Source: Siderastrea siderea
Lineage: Eukaryota > Cnidaria > Anthozoa > Scleractinia > Rhizangiidae
DNA: 64,000 nucleotides
Assembly: GCA_964030785.1 (NCBI GenBank)
Contig: OZ034970.1
Location: forward strand, 34,871,443 to 34,935,442
Direction: 5' to 3'
This document shows positions 22,218-29,732 of this stretch, one piece after another; the stretch's first letter is position 1; each line of letters opens with the position of its first letter. The notes under the pieces were generated by a model, which ran no database searches, was not told the DNA's origin, and was given only the letters and a program-made list of their open reading frames with translations. A program made the position numbers and the translations under genes.

Positions 22218-23210
22218 ATGAGTTTACTCAAATGGAAAGAAATGGCTGAGAAACGATCCGAGCTTGGTAAAAAGATTAACACAGTAAGAGAGAGAATAAA
22301 ACAAAAAACGATATCTGATCAAATGGGTGAAGTCGAGGCAGAGAAACTTTTCAAACCTATAACATCTGAGTTAAAGGAACTCACATCTCCAAAAATGCCA
22401 TTGAGAAGATTACCAAAGAAAAAGCGACCTGTTCCAGATTATGGAATAGCTATTGATGATGAAGTGCCTGATTATGGATTGGAAGATCTATTTGATCAAC
22501 CTGTTTTACCTGAAAACGAGAAACAGTTAGTTCCAAAACCTCCAAGTTATGAAGATGTCCTTAAGGATTTAGCATCAGGTGAAAAACAAATGTACATAGA
22601 TCCAGCATTTATGTATGAACCTGAAGATCTTCCACCTGAATACGAAGAAGAAGGACCTGATTATAACATTCTCGAGGAGGATGCATTTAACCAAGTTTTG
22701 GATGAACTTGAAATACCGAATTATGATGATATTGAATTACGACTTCAACAAGAAGATATGAATGACACAAAGAGGAAATCTTATCTTACCAACGCCCTTA
22801 AAAAGGCTAAAGAGAAACGGAAACAACTAGGTGGCTATTCGACTGATATCACTAAAAAATTAAGTAGTGGTTCAATCACTGAAGCTGAGGCTCAATATCG
22901 AAGAAAAATTATTCAAGATACAAGAAAGGTATTGAATGATTATATAAATTACAATAATCAAAGACTGAAAAATATTAAAAGGTCTGGTTTGAAGAAAAAA
23001 ACAAAAAAAGGTGGACAGGTAATGTTTTTTAATAATCCGAAAGAAATGTTGAAAAAGCTTGAGCTGATTATCGGATCAAAGGTTGCCGGTAATAATAGCA
23101 TCGAACTACGGAATACAGGCGTTGCTCTTCTCGACATCTTGTTGAGAAATTCAATACTCAATAAGTCACAATACAACAAAATATACAGAAACTATTTTAG
23201 TCTAAACTAA
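22218..23210 (+). CDS. PPxY-containing virion protein, 330 residues
   Basis: Intact. The N-terminal part is a charged coiled-coil (KWKEMAEKR...) followed by EKLFKPITSEL, which matches EELFEPITRRL in element 2. The centre is acidic and proline-rich with two PPxY motifs, PPSY (108-111) and PPEY (139-142), the late-domain type that recruits NEDD4-family ubiquitin ligases in some viruses. QLGG (203-206) and KKGG (263-266) fit GG-X protease sites. The C-terminus forms a conserved helical domain (GVALLDILLRN). First gene of the rightward cluster, upstream of the penton. Exact role in the virion unknown. Confidence 0.7.
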   Translation: MSLLKWKEMAEKRSELGKKINTVRERIKQKTISDQMGEVEAEKLFKPITSELKELTSPKMPLRRLPKKKRPVPDYGIAIDDEVPDYGLEDLFDQPVLPENEKQLVPKPPSYEDVLKDLASGEKQMYIDPAFMYEPEDLPPEYEEEGPDYNILEEDAFNQVLDELEIPNYDDIELRLQQEDMNDTKRKSYLTNALKKAKEKRKQLGGYSTDITKKLSSGSITEAEAQYRRKIIQDTRKVLNDYINYNNQRLKNIKRSGLKKKTKKGGQVMFFNNPKEMLKKLELIIGSKVAGNNSIELRNTGVALLDILLRNSILNKSQYNKIYRNYFSLN

Positions 23211-23218
23211 TCATATAA

Positions 23219-23980
23219 ATGAATAGACAACTTATCTTATCATCTCATTCAGTAAGAGACAAGAATGGTAATAAACCGAGTGATTTCATAATCAAATACA
23301 TCAATCCGATAATTCTCGATCCGAATCGACAATATGAAATCGGCCTCGACCGAATCATTTCCATGTCATTTACTTGGTTTAATGTGACAAAGGAACTCAA
23401 TAATCAGAAAATAAGACATTCGTCTGATAGTGGTACTAATTGGACGGAAATTATATTTAATCCTGGAGTCTGGAATTACGTTGATTTTGACAATTTAATC
23501 AAAGAACGAACAAAAACAGGGACCTCATCCAACCCCCAATATCCTATCACACTCGAGTTTGACGACACGATATTTAGGACAATAATAACACTGGCCTCAA
23601 ATTACAGATTAGATCTTACTGTATCCGATTTCAATGATTTAATTGGCTTCAAAAAAGGCATTCTAACAGGTAGTGAAAATGTTGGTGATTACATACCGAA
23701 TTTGAGTCAAGACAGAGAAATTCTCAATATTCATAGTGACCTCATATCCGAAAGTCTAGTTGATGGTGATGAGACAGATATTATATATAGTTTTTCAACC
23801 AGTACTTTAACACCGAGTTATAGTTTCACACAAGAGCCAAGACGAGTACAGTTCAATCCTGTCAATAAAAATACGATTAATAAAATTCGGATTTATATTA
23901 CCGACGGTAAACGAAGAATTATAGATCTTAATCATAGTGACACTTCATTCAGTTTGATTTTAAGAGAGAAGAGAGATTAA
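23219..23980 (+). CDS. Penton (minor capsid) protein, single jelly roll
   Basis: A protein of 253 residues, intact. It is beta-rich without TM segments and starts NRQLILSSHSVRDKNGN; SFTWFNVTKELNNQKI is shared with the matching gene of element 2 (TYSWLNVAAAHDNNKI). Position between the PPxY protein and the major capsid gene, size and composition fit the single jelly-roll minor capsid protein described for Polintons. It would occupy the icosahedral vertices. TCTAAAC lies 11 nt before the ATG. The assignment rests on size, context and similarity between the two elements, not on a conserved active site. Confidence 0.75.
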   Translation: MNRQLILSSHSVRDKNGNKPSDFIIKYINPIILDPNRQYEIGLDRIISMSFTWFNVTKELNNQKIRHSSDSGTNWTEIIFNPGVWNYVDFDNLIKERTKTGTSSNPQYPITLEFDDTIFRTIITLASNYRLDLTVSDFNDLIGFKKGILTGSENVGDYIPNLSQDREILNIHSDLISESLVDGDETDIIYSFSTSTLTPSYSFTQEPRRVQFNPVNKNTINKIRIYITDGKRRIIDLNHSDTSFSLILREKRD

Positions 23981-23998
23981 TCTAACTAATAGTTATAT

Positions 23999-24367
23999 AT
24001 GTCGTCGTATGAATACAAGCGTATTTATCATCCAAAACTTGGACGATTTGCTTATGAACATAAAGGATCTGGGATCATTGTTGACAACATTTTCAAACCG
24101 GTTGGAAGGGTGTTAAGTAAAGTTCCAGAAATGGTTTTAAAACCTTTTGCCAAAAAAGCGCTTGAATCTGGTATTTCACATGCTGGAGACAAACTGGGAA
24201 AAAAAGCAGCTGAAAAAAGCGGAGAGCTTATTATGAGAAAATTACACGGTTCAACTAAACAATCAATGAATAAAACCATGAAACCAACCAAACCTACTAA
24301 ACCAAAACAAGAAGATTACGACACAATTCTGAATAGACTTATATCTGGTACTGGATTAAGACGATAA
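23999..24367 (+). CDS. Small basic virion protein, 122 residues
   Basis: A lysine-rich protein. The start YEYKRIYHPKLGRFAYEHKGSG is shared with element 2 (GRYRYKHKGSGL, 59797-59964). An amphipathic helical segment follows (KVPEMVLKPFAKKALESG), with a KPTKPTKP tail. Basic capsid cement or membrane-lytic proteins of adenoviruses are similar in size and position, but no homology can be claimed. It lies between penton and major capsid genes, with TCTAACT 11 nt before ATG. Confidence 0.6.
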   Translation: MSSYEYKRIYHPKLGRFAYEHKGSGIIVDNIFKPVGRVLSKVPEMVLKPFAKKALESGISHAGDKLGKKAAEKSGELIMRKLHGSTKQSMNKTMKPTKPTKPKQEDYDTILNRLISGTGLRR

Positions 24368-24376
24368 AATGTTATT

Positions 24377-24452
24377 AAAAAGTGAATTTTATCCAATTAT
24401 AAATAGACTAGCAAGTGGGAAATGGTTTATATAAAAAGTGAATTTTATCTAA
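24377..24452 (+). promoter_or_regulatory. Duplicated late-promoter block before the capsid gene
   Basis: AAAAAGTGAATTTTATCCAA (from 24377) and AAAAAGTGAATTTTATCTAA (from 24433) are direct repeats, the second leading into TCTAAAC, a TATA-like run and the capsid ATG at 24467. The duplication may reflect an extra upstream promoter element. A similar pair (AAATGAATA.GTTTTTTAA) precedes the next gene near 25755 and 25790. Confidence 0.55.
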
Positions 24453-24466
24453 ACTATCAATATATA

Positions 24467-25757
24467 ATGAGTTTCAGAACAAGTGATAATTTACAAAGAT
24501 ATGAATATGTCAGATTTCATCTAGACAATGTCATTGAGCAACCTGCTAACAATCAATCACAAAAAAAAAACGGGTTACAGATTCACAATCAACGATAGGT
24601 CGACATTTTTTGATTTTTTCAATGGGTTTTTTGAAATAACTAAAGAGCTTCAGAAAAAGGCAGATGGTACTGGATATGCTCAAGCAGATCGCATCACCAT
24701 GATAAACGGATCTCATAGTTTAGTTCGTCATGTGGTTATTAAAAGCTCGGGTAAAATTATTTATGAGAGTGATAATTTGCATCGGATTACTAATGTTAAA
24801 AATCTTCTTGAATACAGTGATGATTTTAGTAGATCCGTTGGAAAGAATTCGTTCTGGTATCTTGATACTGATAATACAACAGCAGATACAAACACAGGTT
24901 TCGAGGGCCGTCGTATTTTAACCCAGGCTCATCAGAATAACGGCGGCGGAGGAGCTAAATCGATTAACGAGATGATTCCCTTAAACAGATACAGCTTTTT
25001 TCAAGAATTAGAAAGAAAAATGTTGCCTCCGATGCAGCTCACAATTGAACTTACACTTAACGAAGACAGTGAACTGATTCACATGGCTAATGGCACAGAC
25101 GCTGGTCGTGTTGTAGTAAAGAGATTGTATCTTTGGCTCCCCAGATTAATCCCAAAAGACAGCATGTATAGTAATTTCGTTTCAGAGTTTCTTAAACCAA
25201 CAACCTGGACATATATGCGAGATCTCTATAATCAGTCTGCAAATACAAGAGCTATTCAGAATATGTTCCAAATCAGTCCAGCTATTGATAACGTTAAACA
25301 TGTTTTTATATATCTCCAGAGGACCGACGGACCTAATAATGATGAATCAGAGAGGAGTCCGTATTTGTTTGACACTTTCAAATTGAATGCTGCTGACGCT
25401 AATAGCTCTCTATCAAGTTGTCGTTTAGAATATGGAAACAATACGTTCTATCCTGAACTAGAATATGATGCTGATTCTAAAATCAGGATATTCAATGATC
25501 TCATGAGTTATGCATTTCGTAAAAACGATTACAATTCTGGGACACAACTTAATGTATCTAATTTTAGTAGTTTATATGGTTTAATATATTTCGATTTGAC
25601 ATATCAAAAAGAGGTAGTGACAAGAGATCCTAAACAGTTGATTCTCCATTATCGTCTCAATGTAGCCCCAACAGCAAACGTCAGAGCTCATAGCATTGTA
25701 TTTTACGAGAGTGAGGTTGTGGTTAAGACGGTTGGAAACGAATTGATGATAGTTTAA
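24467..25757 (+). CDS. Major capsid protein, double jelly roll; A10 frame break
   Basis: The first ATG at 24467 encodes a short conserved-looking start (YEYVRFHLDNVIEQPA). The frame then shifts at the A10 run 24561-24570 into the long frame that ends at 25757 (open from 24528, 409 residues). The long part contains FFDFFNGFFEI, LPPMQLTIELTLNEDSEL and a C-terminus YESEVVVKTVGNELMIV, which matches the end of the element 2 copy. Length and position fit the Polinton capsid protein that builds the hexon-like shell. Relative to a continuous gene the run is one A too long. Late motif TCTAAAC lies 12 nt upstream. Confidence 0.85.
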
Positions 25758-25834
25758 ATGAATAAGTTTTTTAACATCGATGAAAATTTAAATGAATATG
25801 TTTTTTAAAACAGAATTTATCTAACATATATAAT

Positions 25835-26695
25835 ATGACACAACTATACGAAATCAAAGTTAGTTTATCACCAAACCAGAAAAAGAATCTTAGTAACGCG
25901 TATCATAAAAGAGAAACAATAGTTCTAAGGCTCACGAAGGACTCTCTATCTGGGAATGACACTCTATACGTACCTCAGAATATAGTTAAACGATTGGAAA
26001 AAAATAGAAAATTGAAAAAGGGAATGGATATTAAACTTTCTAAAACAAACATACGAAAGCAAGTAGGTGGATCTCTACCTTCTACAGTTCTGACGCTTGG
26101 AAGAACTTTTGGTCCCACTATTGCTAAGACCATCGGTTTGTCAGCTTTAGCTGGAGCAGCTAGTGAAGGAGCATCTCAGATTGTTAAGAAGATATCCGGA
26201 AAAGGTGTTCAAACCGGTGGGTTCCTCATACCACAAAATAAAATCGATCAGTTGATAACATATAAACATCTTTTGACAACCAAACAAAAGAAGGATATAT
26301 TAAATGCTCTACAAACAGGTTCTGGTGTTCATATAAAACCAACAAAAGTTCAAACCGGTGGGTTCTTAGGTACTCTTCTCGCATCAATTGGAGTCCCTTT
26401 AGCTATTGAGGCAATAAAGAAGATGACTGGTAAAGGTGCCCCTCAGATGGGACAGCCTAAACAAATACCACCCAGATCTATACCAAAACCAACTACTGTT
26501 AACAATCAAGATGGTGGTTTGTTAGTCCCAATGTATAGAACTCCACCTTTTTATGGAAATTGGCCTGATCAAACATTAGGTATGGGAATTTTAAAAAAAA
26601 GCTCCAAAAAAAAAGCTCAGAAAAAGGGCAAAGGTCTACTATTAGGCAAAAACTCACCATTCAAAAACGTCCCTCTCTTAAACATTCTATTATAA
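25835..26695 (+). CDS. Gly/Lys-rich core protein with GG-X cleavage sites
   Basis: 286 residues, intact. The N-terminal ~75 residues form a small domain (SLSPNQKKNLSNAYHKRE). The rest alternates hydrophobic stretches (GLSALAGAASEGA, GTLLASIGVPLAI) and short basic segments, separated by QVGG (76-79), QTGG (126-129), QTGG (173-176) and QDGG (225-228). This resembles viral core precursors cut by adenain-type proteases at xxGG-X. The end is KKKAQKKGKG. Homologous to the 60747-61328 region. The next gene, the protease, overlaps its stop. A -1 frame opens at 26569, with slippery T_TTA_AAA at 26590. Confidence 0.65.
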   Translation: MTQLYEIKVSLSPNQKKNLSNAYHKRETIVLRLTKDSLSGNDTLYVPQNIVKRLEKNRKLKKGMDIKLSKTNIRKQVGGSLPSTVLTLGRTFGPTIAKTIGLSALAGAASEGASQIVKKISGKGVQTGGFLIPQNKIDQLITYKHLLTTKQKKDILNALQTGSGVHIKPTKVQTGGFLGTLLASIGVPLAIEAIKKMTGKGAPQMGQPKQIPPRSIPKPTTVNNQDGGLLVPMYRTPPFYGNWPDQTLGMGILKKSSKKKAQKKGKGLLLGKNSPFKNVPLLNILL

Positions 26696-27153
26696 AACCC
26701 AAATTCCATAAGAATGTCCCATTAAGCAATCATGATTTAATAAAATGGTGTAAATATCTAAATATCCCAATTAATGATGTATTGTCAAGAGATGAAAACG
26801 TCCCTCACGATCATAGACAGGCTCTATTCATTTACAATCTTGAACCATCATATATGAGCGGTAGCCATTGGGTAGCTACTTATGTGCAGGACAATGTCAT
26901 CAATTACTTTGATAGCTTTGGTTTGCCTCCATTCCAAGAAATGGTCAACCATGCTAGAAAAAAGAATTTAACATTGCTTCATCAGAACAATCAAATACAA
27001 AATTTACTAACGACGACATGTGGGTACTTTTGTTTATACTTTCTGAATGAGATGAATAAGGGCAAATCATATTTTGATCTTCTTCAGGTATTTGATATAT
27101 ATGATACAATGAAGAATGAGAGGTTTCTAGCACGGTATTTCAAAAATATCTAA
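26569..27153 (+). CDS. Adenain-like cysteine protease, no AUG start
   Basis: Catalytic order His-Asp-Gln-Cys is visible: GSHW (His near 26864), YFDSFG (Asp), NNQIQNL, and TTTCGYFCLYFL (nucleophile Cys near 27020). This is the fold of the adenovirus maturation protease (C5/Ulp1 clan), universal in Polintons. The open frame runs from 26569 without any ATG before the conserved N-terminal helix (DLIKWCKYL). An ATA at 26692-26694 overlaps the upstream stop where an ATG start would be expected. It lies in the -1 frame of the core-protein gene. Start codon loss, a non-AUG start and frameshifting are all possible. Likely substrates are the GG-containing proteins of this element. Confidence 0.85.
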   Translation, partial: SNIRYGNFKKKLQKKSSEKGQRSTIRQKLTIQKRPSLKHSIIKPKFHKNVPLSNHDLIKWCKYLNIPINDVLSRDENVPHDHRQALFIYNLEPSYMSGSHWVATYVQDNVINYFDSFGLPPFQEMVNHARKKNLTLLHQNNQIQNLLTTTCGYFCLYFLNEMNKGKSYFDLLQVFDIYDTMKNERFLARYFKNI

Positions 27154-27164
27154 TCATATTATAT

Positions 27165-27350
27165 ATGAGATCATATTGCGTGAAACAAAAAAAGGTCACA
27201 GAATGTGTACCTGGGAGTGAACGATATGAAAAGGCTAAAAATGGGAGGCTTATGCTTAAATGCAAATGCTCTCAACGTGGAATCACTAAGACGAAATTTG
27301 TTAAACAGGCGGGAAACGGGCTGGCCCGTCGAAAGGGGTGGGCATACTAG
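27165..27350 (+). CDS. DUF5679-like small cysteine protein
   Basis: 61 residues beginning RSYCVKQKKVTEC, with KNGRLMLKCKCSQRGITKT. The YCVKxKxK...NGR.....C..C/RG pattern is that of DUF5679-type ribbons of Polintons and large DNA viruses. The second Cys of the first knuckle is Gln here, so metal binding may be weakened. TCTAATC lies 9 nt before ATG. Near its end the frame reads gcG_GGA_AAC, and the phospholipase frame begins in -1. Element 2 has the same arrangement. The product may therefore be a short form and, after a frameshift, the N-terminus of a longer protein. Confidence 0.6.
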   Translation: MRSYCVKQKKVTECVPGSERYEKAKNGRLMLKCKCSQRGITKTKFVKQAGNGLARRKGWAY

Positions 27351-28027
27351 ATACAGCAGCATCGACTGGTGCTGATTTATTGATTCACCACGGTATTCCT
27401 TGGCTTGGAAAAAAGGCAGTTGAAATGGGAAGATATTATGGATCAGAAGCCTTGAGAAACCCAAAACTGCAGAAAAAGGCTATCGATTATGCTCTGGATA
27501 AGTTTAATCCAATGATTCAAAATGTCGGAAGTCAAGCTCTTGATCAATTATCAACCAAAATCAGACCAAATAGAAAGTATAAAACCGACAGAAAGGATTT
27601 GGATGGTGGAAGTTTAGATATTCATAAAGCCATTGGAAGGCTACCCAAACCAAAATCAGGCTGGACTTTGCCTGGGCATCGATATACAGGACCATACAAC
27701 CCTCTCGATAAGCAGTTAGAGTATGATCCAGTGACAGGTGAAATATTAAAAATATATGATAAACCGACTGGTAAAACGGATGCAATAGCAATGCAACACG
27801 ACGTCGATTATTCGGTTTGCGAGGATGACAAAAAATGCAAGAATAAAGCTGATAGAAAAATGGTTAAGGCTCTAGACAGTGTACCTTACAATGAAAGACA
27901 GTGGGGACATTGGCTGGCTAGAAATATGATTAACACGAAGCAGAAATTGGGTCTCGGTTTAAAACGAAGGAATACAAAAAACGGGAAAGGCCGTCGAGTG
28001 AAGAAAAAAACTGGCAAGAAAAATTAG
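27291..28027 (+). CDS. Phospholipase A2 domain virion protein, no AUG start
   Basis: The frame opens just after a TAA at about 27299 and has no ATG until residue ~30 of the conserved part. Domains in order: an alpha-helical N-terminal half (IPWLGKKAVEMGRYYGSEA), a GG-X site (LDGG, codons at about 27599-27610), then a calcium-loop-like YTGPYNPLD (about 27683) and the catalytic HD of HDVDYS (about 27797). This is the arrangement of capsid-borne PLA2 domains such as that of parvovirus VP1, which breach the endosomal membrane at entry. The end is ARNMINTKQKLGLG and a basic tail that overlaps the integrase frame. Confidence 0.8.
27311..27317 (+). promoter_or_regulatory. Candidate -1 frameshift site G_GGA_AAC
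   Basis: In the frame of the DUF5679-like ORF the codons are GCG GGA AAC. Slipping back one base continues exactly in the phospholipase frame. The upstream frame stops at 27348-27350. Downstream pairing is modest here (GCCC near 27323 with GGGC near 27339). The same heptamer is in the same frame in element 2 (62248-62254). Confidence 0.5.
27976..27982 (+). promoter_or_regulatory. Candidate -1 frameshift site A_AAA_AAC
   Basis: In the phospholipase frame the codons are ACA AAA AAC, giving the heptamer A_AAA_AAC. The -1 frame is open here and leads into the integrase, which has no AUG before its first catalytic residue. No strong downstream hairpin was seen. Confidence 0.35.
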
Positions 28028-28944
28028 CTGATGAGCTTCATAAGCCCATAAAACGAAATTTTACTCGGCGGCGGGTAATTGTAAATCATATCGACGAAAT
28101 ATGGTGCTCTGATATTGTTGAGATGCAAAAGTTCAGTCGATGGAACGCTGGCTACAGATATCTTCTTATGGTTTTAGATGTATTCTCTAAATACGGTTGG
28201 ATAGTTCCATTAAAAGATAAAAAGGGTGAAACCGTTATGAATGCTTTTAAAACAATCCTTAAAGAAGGTAGAAAACCGGAATATTTATGCACTGATAAAG
28301 GGAAAGAGTATTATAACAAACATGTTAAGGAACTACTTGATAAGAATAAAATAACCTTGTACTCAACTGAGAATGAGGAAAAGTCGTCAGTTTGTGAAAG
28401 ATGGAACAGAACAATTAAAACCAAGATGTGGAAGAAGTTTACTGTTAAAGGTAATACACAGTATTTAGACATGCTACCCAAATTAGTGAAACAGTATAAC
28501 AACACAAAACATAGCTCTATCAAAATGACGCCGACAGAAGCCAGTAAAAAGAAAAATGAAGGGACTGTTTACTTTAATCTGTATGGTAATTTGGAGCAAG
28601 TATCATCTAAACCGAAATTCAAAATAGGTGATAAGGTTAGAATAAGTAAGTATAAACGGAATGTGTTTGATAAGGGCTATACACCAAATTGGTCTGAGGA
28701 AGTTTTCACAGTTGATGAAATCCAATACACCAATCCAATCACATACAAACTAAAGGATCTCAGAGATGAAGACATTCAAGGGAGTTTTTATGAACCTGAA
28801 TTATTAAAAGCAAAACAAGAGGTATTCAGAATTGATAAAGTCATTCGGAGAGATTACAAGAAGAAGCAAGCTTTGGTGAAATGGAAGGGGTATAGTGATG
28901 AATTTAACAGTTGGATTCAAATGAAGGACTTGAAGGATATATAA
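27984..28944 (+). CDS. Retroviral-type integrase with chromodomain
   Basis: DDE integrase (rve). The first catalytic Asp is in WCSDIVEM (codon 28111-28113), the second in LCTDKGKEYY, the third acidic residue in SSVCERWNRTIK, about 33 residues later. The C-terminus is a chromodomain (KVIRRDYKKKQALVKWKGY), which could steer insertion to marked chromatin. The first ATG, at 28123, lies after the first Asp, so translation must begin upstream; the open frame reaches back into the phospholipase gene and includes WQEKLADELHKP. It is in the -1 frame of that gene. The enzyme joins element ends to host DNA with 6-bp staggered cuts. Confidence 0.9.
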
Positions 28945-28963
28945 AATGTTTTAAAGAGAATTA

Positions 28964-29066
28964 TCTAATATATATTATATCGATTGATACAGTATATACT
29001 GTCTTTTGCTTTTGGTAGCCAAGAACTAGATTGTTTCTGGCTATTATAAATATATAACCTTATTAT
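28964..29066 (+). promoter_or_regulatory. Structured intergenic segment with orphan late motif
   Basis: TCTAATA followed by TATATTATAT (28964-28980) is the late-gene signature but no ATG follows it. Next is a perfect 14-bp palindrome ACAGTATATACTGT (28989-29002) and a hairpin with 11-nt arms TAGCCAAGAAC / GTTTCTGGCTA (29016-29026 and 29033-29043, one mismatch and one wobble). The next ORF starts at 29067. A boundary between late and early units or a small RNA are possibilities. Confidence 0.4.
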
Positions 29067-29371
29067 ATGAATACTGTAACTGGTAAAAAGTTCAACTTAT
29101 TAAAACACAGAGCAGTCAACATATATGGTGCTAAGAACCTTGAATACTCCAACAGATTGAATAAAAAATATATGGTTACTTTAAAAATGGAAATAATATT
29201 CATTTTGGAGATCCGAGATATGAAGATTTTATTACACCTCAAGACTGGAAACGACGAATTAGATATCGAAAAAGAGCATCTGAGATAAAGGACAAATACG
29301 GCAACCTAACATATAAAGATAAGAATTCGGCTAATTTTGGAGCTATCATCTGTTATGGTGAACAGGTTTAA
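29067..29371 (+). CDS. DUF5754-like protein, frame broken
   Basis: Starts MNTVTGKKFNLLKHRAVN. In the first frame it ends at 29288, but the conserved part (HFGDPRYEDF) continues in the -1 frame from about 29187 to TAA at 29371. The shift point is at T_TTA_AAA (29180-29186) with an A5 run, and a further one-base shift near 29328 (T4) would bring a tryptophan-rich ending in frame. DUF5754 proteins are short, widespread in large DNA viruses, and of unknown function. Two shifts in short homopolymers favour indels over programmed frameshifting. Confidence 0.6.
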
Positions 29372-29407
29372 ACAGAAAATAAAAATTATATGTACATATA
29401 TATATAG

Positions 29408-29680
29408 ATGGATACTGGAAATCAGCAGTGGTTATGCGATATTTGTAAGAAGAAATATAGTTTGAAGAGAAAGGACAAACATCTTCTAACTAAAGTTCAT
29501 AAAAAGAATAAAGAACGTATGGAGCGTGAGGAGGATCATGAAGAATATCTAATGCGTCGAGATGAACTATTGATGGAAAATATTGCAGATATGGATTTCG
29601 ATACGTTCGTCAAAAAACGTATACTTGTTGATAAACAACTTAAAAAAGAATTTGGTCGAAATTACAAAGTTCCTGAATGA
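29408..29680 (+). CDS. C2H2-type zinc-finger protein, 90 residues
   Basis: WLCDICKKKYSLKRKDKHLL..VH gives a CxxC...HxxxxxH finger of the U1/dsRNA-binding type at the N-terminus. The rest is an acidic and basic helix (ERMEREEDHEEYLMRRDELL). It is preceded by a TATATATATAG run but not by TCTAA, so it may be an early gene. Nucleic acid binding is inferred from the finger. Confidence 0.65.
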   Translation: MDTGNQQWLCDICKKKYSLKRKDKHLLTKVHKKNKERMEREEDHEEYLMRRDELLMENIADMDFDTFVKKRILVDKQLKKEFGRNYKVPE

Positions 29681-29732
29681 ATTCAAACGCACAAGTCAAA
29701 GTCATTTAAGGATAAACATATAGTATGTATAT

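Noticed and set aside
22022..22282. 86-codon minus-strand frame with RIACRIASRIA repeats
   Set aside because: It is a translation of the 12-bp promoter repeats.
29180..29186. T_TTA_AAA as a programmed frameshift site in the DUF5754-like gene
   Set aside because: A second one-base break lies in a T4 run shortly after; loss of bases in homopolymers explains both more simply.
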